Assembly (NCBI RefSeq): GCF_008642375.1
Contig: NZ_CP029194.1
Coordinates: 4,811,001-4,875,000, forward strand
Length of the DNA: 64,000 nt
Direction of reading: 5' to 3'
From: Streptomyces venezuelae
GTDB lineage: Bacteria; Actinomycetota; Actinomycetes; Streptomycetales; Streptomycetaceae
Below are positions 8,482 through 16,879 of the stretch, piece after piece. The notes below the pieces were generated by a model. That model was given only the letters and a program-made list of their open reading frames with translations. It did no database searches and was not told where the DNA came from. The position numbers and the translations under genes were made by a program. Positions within the stretch are counted from its first letter, which is position 1; the number at the start of each line of letters is the position of its first letter.

Positions 8482-9168
8482 ATGAGCACGCCGAACTGTC
8501 TGGTCACCAACGACTGGATATGCGGGGAGTATCTGCGCACGCGCAGCGAAGACCTGACGGAGGCGACCCTCCAGCATGTGGGAATCACGGTCGTGTCCGT
8601 GCTCCTCGCGCTCCTCGTCGCGGTGCCGCTGGCGCTGCTGGTGCGGGCGAGGCCGCGGTTCGCGGGCCCGGTCCTCGGGCTGACGACCCTGCTCTACACG
8701 GTGCCGTCGCTTGCGATGTTCTCGCTGCTCCTGCCCGTCTTCGGGCTCTCGGCGGCGCTCGTCGTGACCGGCCTCGTGCTGTACGCGCTGACGATCCTCG
8801 TGCGGAACACGCTGGCCGGGCTCGACGCCGTGCCGGCCGAGACGCGCGAGGCCGCCCGGGGCATGGGGTACGGCTCATGGCGCCTGCTGTGGCAGGTCGA
8901 ACTCCCACTGGCGCTGCCGGTGTTGATGGCCGGCATACGGATGGCGACGGTCTCCACGATCGCGCTGACGACGGTCGGCTCGGTCGTCGGCCGCGGCGGG
9001 CTCGGCAATCTCATCGAGGACGCCCTGCCGACCTTCTTCAAGGCGCAGGTGCTCGCCGCCTCCGTGCTGTGCGTGCTGCTCGCCGTCACCGCCGACCTGC
9101 TGCTCCTGGGGCTCCAGCGGCTCCTCACCCCGTGGACCCGGATACGGACCGCGCCGGGGGGTGCGTGA
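8482..9168 (+). CDS. Osmoprotectant ABC transporter permease (OpuCB-like), first subunit
   Basis: A 228-residue BPD-type inner-membrane permease with about five membrane segments. The EAA loop that docks the ATPase is visible around AETREAARGMGYGSWRLLWQ, followed by ELPLALPVLMAGIRMATV. The ATG is preceded by a strong GGGGGGAGGGG site. The stop overlaps the start of the second permease. The 145-bp gap to the divergent ATPase gene must carry both promoters. Confidence 0.88.
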   Translation: MSTPNCLVTNDWICGEYLRTRSEDLTEATLQHVGITVVSVLLALLVAVPLALLVRARPRFAGPVLGLTTLLYTVPSLAMFSLLLPVFGLSAALVVTGLVLYALTILVRNTLAGLDAVPAETREAARGMGYGSWRLLWQVELPLALPVLMAGIRMATVSTIALTTVGSVVGRGGLGNLIEDALPTFFKAQVLAASVLCVLLAVTADLLLLGLQRLLTPWTRIRTAPGGA

Positions 9169-9838
9169 GGTGGAGATCGTGACGGGCGCCTGGGCCTGGC
9201 TCACCACCGGCGCGCACTGGACCGGCGAGGAGGGCATCGGGCAGCGGCTCGCGGAGCACGTGTACGTCAGCGGGGCGGCCCTGCTGATCGCCTCGGCGGT
9301 CGCGCTGCCGCTCGGGCTGTGGCTCGGCCATCTCGGCCGGGGCGGGGCGCTCGCGGTGAACGTGGCCAACGTGGGCCGGGCGGTCCCCGTCTTCGCGGTC
9401 CTCGCGCTGTTCATGGTCTCGCCCCTGCGGAACGCCGGCTATGTGCCGACCGTCGTCGCCCTCGTCCTCTTCGCGATACCGCCGCTCCTCACCAACGCGT
9501 ACGTGGGGGTGCGGGAGGTGGACCGGGCCGCGGTGCGGGCCGCGCGGGGCATGGGGATGACGGGCGGTCAGGTGTTCCGGCGCGTCGAACTGCCGCTGGC
9601 GGGGCCGGTGGTGATGACCGGGGTGCGTTCGGCGGCGGTGCAGGTCGTCGCCACGGCGACGGTCGCCGCGATGGTCGGCCAGGGCGGCCTCGGCCGGATC
9701 ATCACGGCCGGCTTCGCCCTCTACGACACGGCACAGGTGGTCGCGGGCGCGGTGCTGGTGGCCCTGCTCGCCCTCCTGGTGGAGGCGGTCCTCGCGGGAG
9801 CGGACCGGCTCCTGACGAACAGGCGAACAAGCGAATGA
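9161..9838 (+). CDS. Osmoprotectant ABC transporter permease, second subunit
   Basis: A 225-residue partner permease with about five membrane helices. The ATPase-docking loop is VRAARGMGMTGGQVFRRVEL, followed by PLAGPVVMTGVRSAAVQVV. The GTG at 9161 overlaps the preceding stop by 8 bp; a second GTG at 9170 (VEIVTGAW) would also serve. Two distinct permeases encoded in tandem imply a heterodimeric channel, as in OpuCB/OpuCD systems. The binding-protein gene follows after a short gap, so the three are an operon. Confidence 0.87.
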   Translation: MREVEIVTGAWAWLTTGAHWTGEEGIGQRLAEHVYVSGAALLIASAVALPLGLWLGHLGRGGALAVNVANVGRAVPVFAVLALFMVSPLRNAGYVPTVVALVLFAIPPLLTNAYVGVREVDRAAVRAARGMGMTGGQVFRRVELPLAGPVVMTGVRSAAVQVVATATVAAMVGQGGLGRIITAGFALYDTAQVVAGAVLVALLALLVEAVLAGADRLLTNRRTSE

Positions 9839-9884
9839 ACGACCGAACGACCTGCTGAAGTTGATGACGGAGATGGGTGGTCTT

Positions 9885-10871
9885 GTGAACAGGGTCTCGC
9901 GTGTCGCGGGTGCGGTGCTGGGGACGACGGCGCTGGCCGTCGCGCTCGCCGCGTGCGGTGGTGACAGCCTGGAGGGGGGCAGGAAGAGCTCCGGCGGCAC
10001 CGGCGGCGCCTCCGCGGGGGCGGAGAAGGGCTCGCTGGTCGTGGGCGCGGCGGCCTTCACCGAGTCGAAGGTGCTGGCCGAGCTGTACGCCCAGTCGCTG
10101 CGGGACGCCGGATACTCCGCATCCGTCACCACCGTGAAGAATCGCGAGTTGTACGAGCCCTCCCTGGAGAGCGGCGAGATCGACGTCGTACCGGAATACG
10201 CCGCGACGATCGCGGAATTCCTCAACGCGAAGGTGAACGGCCCGAAGGCGCCCGAGGACAAGCCGGTCGCTTCCGGTGACGCGGACGCGACGGTCGAGGC
10301 GCTGCGGAAGCTCGCCGAACCGCGTGGTCTGAAGGTGCTCGCGGTCGGCGGGGCCGTCGATCAGAACGCCTTCGCGGTGACCGAGGAATTCGCCGAGAAG
10401 AACAAGCTGAAGACCCTTTCCGATCTCGGCCGCGCGAAGATCAAGGTGAAGATCGCGGCCGGTGACGAATGCGCGGTGCGGCCGTTCTGCGCGCCCGGTC
10501 TGAAGAAGACGTACGGGATCGACGTGGCCGGCATCGACCCCAAGGGGGTCGGGACACCGCAGGCCAAGCAGGCCGTCAAGGACGGGGTGGACCAGCTGGT
10601 CCTGACGACCACCACGGACGCCACGATCGAGAACTTCGGGCTCGTCTTCCTGGAGGACGACAAGAAGCTGCAGAACGCGGACAACGTCCTGCCCGTGGTC
10701 AACGCCAAGGACGCCGGCGCACCCGGGATAGCGGCCGCCCTCGACAAGATCACCAAGGTCCTGACGACAGCGGATCTCGCCGAACTCAACCGCAAGGTGG
10801 ATGCCGAGCGGGCGAAGCCGGAAGACGTCGCCAAGGACTATCTGACGGCGAAGGGGCTGCTCAACAAGTAG
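9885..10871 (+). CDS. Osmoprotectant-binding lipoprotein (OpuCC-like, QAT family)
   Basis: Substrate receptor of the importer, held outside the membrane by a lipid anchor. The signal peptide starts at GTG 9885 (reading MNRVSRVAGAVL) and ends in the lipobox LAVALAAC. The mature domain begins GSLVVGAAAFTESKVLAELY, the classic start of the choline/betaine-binding OpuAC family, and contains GEIDVVPEYAATI and CAVRPFCAPGLKKTYG. Earlier in-frame starts (TTG 9861, ATG 9864, ATG 9873) would only lengthen the signal's N-region, so the exact start is uncertain. The ligand (betaine, choline, carnitine or ectoine) cannot be read from sequence. Confidence 0.88.
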   Translation: MNRVSRVAGAVLGTTALAVALAACGGDSLEGGRKSSGGTGGASAGAEKGSLVVGAAAFTESKVLAELYAQSLRDAGYSASVTTVKNRELYEPSLESGEIDVVPEYAATIAEFLNAKVNGPKAPEDKPVASGDADATVEALRKLAEPRGLKVLAVGGAVDQNAFAVTEEFAEKNKLKTLSDLGRAKIKVKIAAGDECAVRPFCAPGLKKTYGIDVAGIDPKGVGTPQAKQAVKDGVDQLVLTTTTDATIENFGLVFLEDDKKLQNADNVLPVVNAKDAGAPGIAAALDKITKVLTTADLAELNRKVDAERAKPEDVAKDYLTAKGLLNK

Positions 10872-10888
10872 GTCCAAGGTGGGGGGAG

Positions 10889-10965
10889 TCGGCCCGAAAC
10901 GGAACCGGAAGGGTTGATCACCACTTCTTCTGGCGAGAAGTGGCCAAGAGATTGCCGGGCCGACA
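10889..10965. terminator. Nested inverted repeats after the binding-protein gene
   Basis: An outer 9-bp perfect repeat (GTCGGCCCG at 10889-10897 with CGGGCCGAC at 10957-10965) encloses an 8-bp perfect hairpin (CCACTTCT at 10922-10929 with AGAAGTGG at 10937-10944). It follows the end of the ABC operon. There is no T-run, so it is either a GC-type Streptomyces terminator or a structured 3' end. Confidence 0.5.
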
Positions 10966-10988
10966 CCCCACATGGCGCCTACGCACGG

Positions 10989-10994
10989 TAAATT
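10989..10994 (+). promoter_or_regulatory. Candidate leaderless -10 box
   Basis: TAAATT lies seven bases before ATG 11002, in an otherwise GC-rich stretch with no Shine-Dalgarno sequence. This fits a transcript that begins at or next to the start codon. Confidence 0.4.
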
Positions 10995-11001
10995 TCAGGC
11001 C

Positions 11002-12186
11002 ATGCCACGTGGACGCCACCGCCATTCCCCGCCTCTGCACAAGCTGCTGCCGCCCTCCGCGGTCGCAGGCGCCGCGGTCGTGTGCGCCGCGGTCGTCTGG
11101 CTGCCCGGAGATCTCCTGGTCGTGCGGCTGCTCGCGGTCGCCGCCGCCGCGGCCGCCGTCACCGGCGCCGTCCTCATGCGCAGTTGGGACCGGAGCGCCG
11201 GCGCCCGCGTCGCCGAGCTGAACCGGGCCCGCACCGCCGACCAGTGGAAGGCCGAGGAGCGGGTCGCCGAGCTGGAGTCCGACCTGGAGGAGTCCCGCGG
11301 CCTGCGGACGCGGCTCGACGCCAAGCTCCGCGCCAAGCGCGTCGAGCTCGCCGCGCTGCGCGGCGAGCACGCCGACCTCCTCCGCCGGTACGCCACCGCG
11401 GAGACCGAGCGCGCGAGCGCCCTGGAGGGCCGCCGCGTCCTCGCCCTGGAGGCGACCACCACGGCCGAGGGGGCCGGCACCGGGGCGAAGGCCCTGCCCG
11501 CCGCCGGGTCCGCGCCCACCCCGGAGGCGTACCGCAAGGCCGCCCAGGCCCTGCGGGACCTCCCGCGCAACGCCGTGGCCCAGCACGCCCGGCGCACCGC
11601 CGAGGCGGCCCGCGCGCGGGACCTCGCCGAGCGGGCCCGCGAGACGGAGGAGCCGCAGGGGAAGCACGCGGCGGCCGCCGGGACCGAGCAGCACAGCCGT
11701 ACGGCCGCCCCCGCCCTCGGGCCCGCCCCCGGGCAGGCGGCACTGCCCGCCGCGCCCTCGACGGAGGACTCGGTCCCGAACTCCGAGGCCGGCCAGGCCG
11801 ATCAGGCCACCGAGCGCGCCGAGCCCGCCCCCGTCGCACCCACCGGGACCCCCCGCGTGCCCGCCGTCCAGCGGGCCGCGGCGATCGTCCCCTACGCGGC
11901 CCGCAGGCCCGTCCCCCGCCCCGAGGGCGGTTTCGACTTCTTCGGTACGCAGAAGGTGGCGGCGGCCATCGAGGCCGTGCAGAACACCGACCTCGCCGAC
12001 GTCGTGGGCGAGGAGGTCCTCGAAGAGGCCCTGGCCGCCGAGACCCCGTTGCTCGTCCCGCTCCCTCCCCTCGCGCCGCCGGCGCCGGCGGCGCCCCGGA
12101 CGATCGGCGAGGTCATCGACCTGACCGCGCACGACGAGACCGAGCAGCTCGACGTGGCCGAACTGCGCGGCGCGGTCAACTCGTGA
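11002..12186 (+). CDS. Membrane-anchored coiled-coil protein of unknown function
   Basis: A 394-residue protein not recognised by function. It starts MPRGRHRHSPPLHKLLPP, then has two close hydrophobic segments (about residues 16-32 and 36-52). A charged coiled-coil follows from about 58 to 150 (KAEERVAELESDLEESRG, LRAKRVELAALRGEHADLL). The rest is Ala/Pro-rich linker, ending in a short conserved-looking block (FDFFGTQKVAAAIEAVQNTDLADVV and a final IDLTAHDETEQLDV). The form suggests an envelope or cytoskeletal scaffold. ATG 11002 is preferred to 10972 because the MPRGRHRHSPPLH start is the form familiar in Streptomyces. Its stop overlaps the GNAT gene start (GTGA). Confidence 0.72.
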   Translation: MPRGRHRHSPPLHKLLPPSAVAGAAVVCAAVVWLPGDLLVVRLLAVAAAAAAVTGAVLMRSWDRSAGARVAELNRARTADQWKAEERVAELESDLEESRGLRTRLDAKLRAKRVELAALRGEHADLLRRYATAETERASALEGRRVLALEATTTAEGAGTGAKALPAAGSAPTPEAYRKAAQALRDLPRNAVAQHARRTAEAARARDLAERARETEEPQGKHAAAAGTEQHSRTAAPALGPAPGQAALPAAPSTEDSVPNSEAGQADQATERAEPAPVAPTGTPRVPAVQRAAAIVPYAARRPVPRPEGGFDFFGTQKVAAAIEAVQNTDLADVVGEEVLEEALAAETPLLVPLPPLAPPAPAAPRTIGEVIDLTAHDETEQLDVAELRGAVNS

Positions 12187-12686
12187 CGTACCGCCTCGCC
12201 CTCCTCACGGCGGCCGAGGCGGCCCGACGCCGCGAGGAACTGATCGCCCTGTGCGCCCAGGCCTTCGGCGGATCCCCCTGGCACGAGCCCCCGCTCGGCG
12301 CCGTACGCACCGTGGACCGGCTGCTCGACAGCGCCGCGCGGAAGGGCGACTTCTGCGCGGCCGCCGCGTACGCCGCCGACGAACCCGACGATGCCGGCGC
12401 CGCCCTGCTCGGCTTCGCGGCCGGATGGACCGACACCGCGCTGTCCGGCGGCGAGCCCACCTTCGAACTCGCCGAGCTGGTCGTCGCCCCCGGCCACCAG
12501 GGCCAGGGCATCGGCAGCTCCCTCCACGACGGGCTGCTGGTGGTCGGGTCGCCCGGACCGGCCCTGCTCATGACCCTCGACGTACCGGAACTGACGGACC
12601 GGTACACGCGCTGGGGCTGGCAGGTCGTGGACCGCCGGCGCCCCGGCAAGGAGCAGCGCGACTACGTGGTGATGCGCCGGGCCTGA
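12183..12686 (+). CDS. GNAT family N-acetyltransferase
   Basis: A 167-residue acetyltransferase. The acetyl-CoA binding motif A is VVAPGHQGQGIGSSLHDGLL (Q/RxxGxG/A form) after the beta strand FELAELV. A C-terminal YTRWGWQVVD and a basic stretch close the fold. The substrate is unknown. The GTG start is coupled to the coiled-coil membrane protein by a 4-bp overlap, so the two may act together. It runs convergently into nuoD with only 12 bp between. Confidence 0.8.
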   Translation: MTYRLALLTAAEAARRREELIALCAQAFGGSPWHEPPLGAVRTVDRLLDSAARKGDFCAAAAYAADEPDDAGAALLGFAAGWTDTALSGGEPTFELAELVVAPGHQGQGIGSSLHDGLLVVGSPGPALLMTLDVPELTDRYTRWGWQVVDRRRPGKEQRDYVVMRRA

Positions 12687-12698
12687 GCCCCGGCCTGC

Positions 12699-13841
12699 CT
12701 ACTTGTCGATGTCGCCGACGACGAAGAACAGCGAGCCGAGGATCGCGACCATGTCGGCGACGAGCGTCCCCGGCAGCAGCTCGACCAGCGCCTGGATGTT
12801 GTTGAACGACGCCGAGCGGAGCTTCAGCCGGTACGGCGTCTTCTCGCCCTTGGAGACCAGGTAGTAGCCGTTGACGCCGAGCGGGTTCTCCGTCCAGGCG
12901 TACGTGTGCCCCTCCGGCGCCTTCAGCACCTTCGGCAGCCGCTGGTTGATCGGCCCCTGCGGCAGCTCGGCGATCCGGTCCAGGCAGGCGTCCGCCAGGT
13001 CCAGGGCGTTGTGGGTCTGGTCGAGCAGGCACTCGAAGCGGGCCAGGCAGTCGCCCTCCTCGCGCACGGCGACCCGCAGCGTGTCCTGGAGCTCCCCGTA
13101 GGCCAGGTACGGCTCGTCGCGGCGCAGGTCGAAGTCGACGCCCGAGGCGCGGGCGATCGGCCCGGACACCCCGTACGCGTGGACCGCGGCCTGCGACAGG
13201 ACGCCGACGCCGCGCGTACGGCCCCGGAAGATCTCGTTGCCGAGGACCAGCCGGTCGTACACGTCCATCCGCGAACGGACGTCCGCGACGGCCTGCCGCG
13301 CCCGCCCGAGCCAGCCGGCGGGCAGGTCCTCCTTGAGGCCGCCGACCCGGTTGAACATGTAGTGCATCCGGCCGCCGGAGACCTCCTCCATCACGGCCTG
13401 GAGCTCCTCGCGCTCCCGGAAGGCGTGGAAGACCGGGGTGATCCCGCCCAGTTCGAGGGGGTACGAGCCGAGGAACATGAGGTGGTTGAGGACCCGGTTC
13501 AGCTCGGCGAGGAGCGTACGGGTCCACACGGCGCGCTCGGGGACCTCCATGCCCAGCATCCGCTCGACGGCCATGACGACCCCGAGCTCGTTGGAGAAGG
13601 CGGAGAGCCAGTCGTGACGGTTGGCCAGCATGATGATCTGCCGGTAGTCACGCGCCTCGAAGAGCTTCTCGGCGCCGCGGTGCATGTAACCGATCACCGG
13701 CTCGGCCTGCTGGACGACCTCGCCGTCGAGGACGAGCCGGAGCCGGAGCACGCCATGGGTCGAGGGGTGCTGCGGGCCGATGTTCAGCACCATGTCGGTG
13801 CTCTCCGCCGCGCCGCCGATTCCGACCGTCGTCTCCGTCAT
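12699..13841 (-). CDS. nuoD: Stand-alone NADH-quinone oxidoreductase subunit D (NuoD2-like)
   Basis: A 380-residue relative of the 49-kDa subunit of complex I, which forms half of the quinone pocket. Hallmarks are MVLNIGPQHPSTHGVLRL, IGYMHRGAEKLFE, NRHDWLSAFSNELG, VERMLGMEVPERA, YPLELGGITPVFHAFREREE and the ending LGSLFFVVGDIDK. No other nuo genes are nearby, so this is the isolated second copy found in Streptomyces rather than part of the 14-gene cluster. The His of GPQHPSTHGV and the Tyr-for-Tyr region around the quinone site are retained. It lies 40 bp downstream of a MidA-type methyltransferase gene on the same strand. Confidence 0.9.
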   Translation of the reverse strand: MTETTVGIGGAAESTDMVLNIGPQHPSTHGVLRLRLVLDGEVVQQAEPVIGYMHRGAEKLFEARDYRQIIMLANRHDWLSAFSNELGVVMAVERMLGMEVPERAVWTRTLLAELNRVLNHLMFLGSYPLELGGITPVFHAFREREELQAVMEEVSGGRMHYMFNRVGGLKEDLPAGWLGRARQAVADVRSRMDVYDRLVLGNEIFRGRTRGVGVLSQAAVHAYGVSGPIARASGVDFDLRRDEPYLAYGELQDTLRVAVREEGDCLARFECLLDQTHNALDLADACLDRIAELPQGPINQRLPKVLKAPEGHTYAWTENPLGVNGYYLVSKGEKTPYRLKLRSASFNNIQALVELLPGTLVADMVAILGSLFFVVGDIDK

Positions 13842-13881
13842 GCGGGACAGTATCCCCTGCCCCGCGCCCCCGGCCCACGGG

Positions 13882-14880
13882 TCACCCGGCGGCGGGCCCG
13901 ACCCGCTGGACCAGCCAGTGGAAATCGCCCAGACCGCCGCGGGCGGTCAGCTCGGCGGCCTCGCCGGCGGAGGCGAGCGCGCGGACGTAGCCGGCGGGAT
14001 CGGCCGAGGCCATGGAGAGCGGCGGGCGCCCCCCGGACACCCCGAGCCGGTGCAGGGCCTCCCGCTGGGTGAGCAGCTCCCCGTCCCCGCCCCCCGCCGC
14101 CGCGCACGCGTCCACCGCCACGTGGGCCGTCACGTCGCAGCCGCCGTCCGGGACCGGCGGGACCTCGCGGCCGGCCCGGAAGCCCGTCAGGGTGCCGAAG
14201 GGCGGCCGGGAGTCCCGTACGTGCCCGTAGTCGACGGCCACCGCGCGGCCCGCCGCGAGCGATCCCACCGCCGCCGCCCACGCCGCGTCCCGGGGGCGCC
14301 CGATCTCGGCCCGCGCGCCGGGCTCCCGCAGCGGCCACCAGCGGGCCAGCCACTCCGCGTCGGGGCCCGCGACGGGCGCGGCGAGCCGCTCCGTACCGTC
14401 GGCGCGGACCTCCACGTACCGGGCGACGCCCGCCGCGTCGGCCTCGGCCACGTCCACCGGCACGTTGTCGAGCCACTCGTTCGCGAAGAGGAGCCCGCGC
14501 ACGCTCCCCGGCTCCGGCAGCCGGTCCGTCCAGACGATCCGCTCGTCGAGCCCCGCCGGACGGGCCGCGCGCTCGACCGCGTACGCCCGGACGTGGAGAC
14601 CCGTGCCCGCGGTCGCCGTCAGCACCGCCGTCAGCAGCTCACCCCGGCCCGCGCCCACGTCCACGAGATCGACCCCGGCCGTCCCCAGCTCCTCCGCGAC
14701 CTCGCCGAGCAGCCGGGCCACGGCCCCCGCGAAGAGCGCGGAGGCGTGCACCGACGTACGGAAATGGCCCGCGGGTCCCTCGGGGCGCAGATAGAAGCCC
14801 CCCGGGCCGTACAGCGCCCGCTCCGTGGCCTCGCGCCACCCCTGCCACTGACACGTCTCACCCGTCACCTCATCCGTCAC
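13882..14880 (-). CDS. SAM-dependent methyltransferase, MidA / NDUFAF7-like (DUF185)
   Basis: A protein of about 332 residues related to the SAM-dependent DUF185 family. Visible are YGPGGFYLRPEGPAGHFRTS near the N-terminus, the SAM-binding glycine loop VDLVDVGAGRGELL, and LLFANEWLDNVPVDV, the family's acidic motif. In humans, NDUFAF7 of this family methylates an arginine of NDUFS2, the NuoD homologue. The neighbour here is exactly a NuoD, so the same substrate relation is a good inference. GTG 14880 (VTDEVTGET) is chosen with GGAG upstream; ATG 14934 would run close to the divergent kinase promoter. Confidence 0.82.
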   Translation of the reverse strand: MTDEVTGETCQWQGWREATERALYGPGGFYLRPEGPAGHFRTSVHASALFAGAVARLLGEVAEELGTAGVDLVDVGAGRGELLTAVLTATAGTGLHVRAYAVERAARPAGLDERIVWTDRLPEPGSVRGLLFANEWLDNVPVDVAEADAAGVARYVEVRADGTERLAAPVAGPDAEWLARWWPLREPGARAEIGRPRDAAWAAAVGSLAAGRAVAVDYGHVRDSRPPFGTLTGFRAGREVPPVPDGGCDVTAHVAVDACAAAGGGDGELLTQREALHRLGVSGGRPPLSMASADPAGYVRALASAGEAAELTARGGLGDFHWLVQRVGPAAG

Positions 14881-14964
14881 GGGCCCCAGTCTCCACCTCG
14901 GGGAGTACGGTCCGGTCGTCAAGGATCGGCCCAACGGTTGATCCCTGCACCTATCGGCCTTCCC

Positions 14965-14970
14965 TACTCT
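14965..14970 (+). promoter_or_regulatory. Candidate leaderless -10 box of the two-component operon
   Basis: TACTCT sits seven bases before the GTG start of the histidine kinase, with no Shine-Dalgarno sequence between. Confidence 0.4.
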
Positions 14971-14977
14971 GGGTGAC

Positions 14978-16180
14978 GTGCAGCGCCTCTACGACTTCAT
15001 CCGCAGACACCCGACGGGCGTCGACACCTTCTGGGCCGTCGTCCTCCTCGGGGTCTCCCTGCTGTGGGTGGGGACGACCTACCCTGCGGTCGGCAACCCC
15101 CTCGCGTTCGGGGTGGTCGCGGTGCTCTTCTCCCTGGTCGTGGCCCTGCGCCGACGCGCCCCGGAGAAGATGCTGCTGCTGTCGGTCGCCCTCGGCCTCG
15201 GCCAGCTCGCCTTCGGCCTGGAACCGTTCGTCGCCGACTTCGCCATGCTCGTGATCGTCTTCACGGTCGCGGCGCACGACGGACCCCGCTGGGCGTCCCG
15301 CCTCGCGCTCGCCGGCGGACTGAGCGCGGCCACGCTCTCGCAGCTGAGATGGCCCATGGACGGCATCGACTCCCTCGCGGCCACGATCTTCTTCACCGTC
15401 ATCATGACCGTCCCCTTCGCCCTCGCCTGGGTCCTCGGCGACTCGCTCCGCACCCGCCGCGCCTACTTCGCGCAGCTGGAGGAGCGGGCCTCCCGCCTGG
15501 AGCAGGAGCGCGAGGCCCAGGCCAAGGTCGCCGTCGCCGCCGAGCGGGCCCGGATCGCCCGCGAGCTGCACGACGTCGTCGCGCACAACGTGTCGGTGAT
15601 GGTCGTCCAGGCCGACGGCGCCGCCTATGTCATGGACTCGTCCCCCGAGACCGCCAAGCAGGCCCTGGAGACGATCTCCACCACGGGCCGGCAGGCCCTC
15701 GCCGAGATGCGCCGCCTCCTCGGCATCCTGCGCACCGGCGAGCACCAGGAGGCCGGCGAGTACGTGCCCCAGCCCGACGTACGGCAGATCGAGGACCTCG
15801 TCGAGCAGGTCCGGGGCGCCGGCCTCACCGTCGACTTCGCGATCGAGGGGAGCCCGCGCCCGCTGCCCAGCGGCGTCGAGCTCACCGCGTACCGGATCGT
15901 GCAGGAGGCGCTCACCAACACGCGCAAGCACGGCGGTCCCGACGTCGGCGCGAGCGTCCGGCTCGTCTACTTCGACGACGGCCTCGGGCTGCTCGTCGAG
16001 GACGACGGCCGGGGCGCACCGCAGGAGATGTACGAGGACGGCGGCGCCGACGGGCGCGGCCATGGTCTGATCGGGATGCGCGAGCGGGTCGGCATGGTCG
16101 GCGGCACGCTGGACGCGGGGCCGCGCCCCGGTGGTGGTTTCCGGATCAGCGCCCTGCTTCCCCTCAAGCCCGCTCACTAG
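14978..16180 (+). CDS. Two-component sensor histidine kinase, NarL-partner (HisKA_3) class
   Basis: A 400-residue membrane sensor. Four to five hydrophobic segments fill the first 155 residues, with almost no extracytoplasmic loop, so the signal is probably sensed in or at the membrane. A coiled linker (ERASRLEQEREAQAKV) leads to the phosphoacceptor box ARIARELHDVVAHNVSVMVV, whose His is phosphorylated. The ATPase domain has QEALTNTRKHGG (N box), DDGLGLLVEDDGRG (G1) and GHGLIGMRERVGM (G2). It is followed by its response regulator after 17 bp. The signal is unknown. Confidence 0.9.
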   Translation: MQRLYDFIRRHPTGVDTFWAVVLLGVSLLWVGTTYPAVGNPLAFGVVAVLFSLVVALRRRAPEKMLLLSVALGLGQLAFGLEPFVADFAMLVIVFTVAAHDGPRWASRLALAGGLSAATLSQLRWPMDGIDSLAATIFFTVIMTVPFALAWVLGDSLRTRRAYFAQLEERASRLEQEREAQAKVAVAAERARIARELHDVVAHNVSVMVVQADGAAYVMDSSPETAKQALETISTTGRQALAEMRRLLGILRTGEHQEAGEYVPQPDVRQIEDLVEQVRGAGLTVDFAIEGSPRPLPSGVELTAYRIVQEALTNTRKHGGPDVGASVRLVYFDDGLGLLVEDDGRGAPQEMYEDGGADGRGHGLIGMRERVGMVGGTLDAGPRPGGGFRISALLPLKPAH

Positions 16181-16197
16181 AAGAGGATCTTCCTGAC

Positions 16198-16875
16198 ATG
16201 TCCATCCGCGTGATGCTCGTCGACGACCAGGTGCTGCTGCGTACCGGTTTCCGCATGGTGCTCGCCGCCCAGCCGGACATGGAGGTCGTGGCGGAGGCTG
16301 GCGACGGGGTCGAGGCCCTTGAGGTGCTCCGCTCCACGGCGGTCGACGTCGTCCTGATGGACGTGCGCATGCCGAAGCTGGACGGGGTGGAGACGACCCG
16401 GCGGATCTGCTCGCAGCCGGGCGCGCCGAAGGTGCTGATCCTGACCACCTTCGACCTCGACGAGTACGCGTTCTCGGGGCTGAAGGCGGGCGCGAGCGGC
16501 TTCATGCTGAAGGACGTGCCGCCGGCGGAGCTGCTCGGCGCGATCCGGTCGGTGCACAGCGGCGACGCGGTGGTGGCGCCCTCGACGACCCGTCGGCTGC
16601 TCGACCGCTTCTCGCCGATGCTGCCGTCGACGGGCAAGGAGACGCGGGCCGTCGACAGTGCGCTCGCGCGGCTCACGGACCGGGAGCGCGAGGTGATGAT
16701 GCTGGTCGCGCAGGGCCTGTCGAACGGTGAGATCGCGGCGCGGCTCGTCCTGTCGGAGGCGACGGTGAAGACCCACGTCGGCCGGATCCTCACCAAGCTG
16801 GGCCTGCGCGACCGGGTGCAGGTCGTGGTCCTCGCGTACGAGTCGGGCCTGGTCCGCGCGGGCGGCGGCGCGTGA
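16198..16875 (+). CDS. Response regulator, NarL/FixJ family
   Basis: A 225-residue DNA-binding regulator. The receiver domain has the acidic pair VMLVDDQVL, the phosphorylatable Asp in VVLMDVRMPKLDG, the Thr in LILTTFD and the Lys in FMLKDVPP. A LuxR-type helix-turn-helix lies at about 158-215 (LTDREREVMMLVAQGLSN, EATVKTHVGRILTKLGL). The partner kinase is immediately upstream. The stop lies 4 bp from the stop of the convergent ArsR-type gene. Confidence 0.92.
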   Translation: MSIRVMLVDDQVLLRTGFRMVLAAQPDMEVVAEAGDGVEALEVLRSTAVDVVLMDVRMPKLDGVETTRRICSQPGAPKVLILTTFDLDEYAFSGLKAGASGFMLKDVPPAELLGAIRSVHSGDAVVAPSTTRRLLDRFSPMLPSTGKETRAVDSALARLTDREREVMMLVAQGLSNGEIAARLVLSEATVKTHVGRILTKLGLRDRVQVVVLAYESGLVRAGGGA

Positions 16876-16879
16876 CCTT

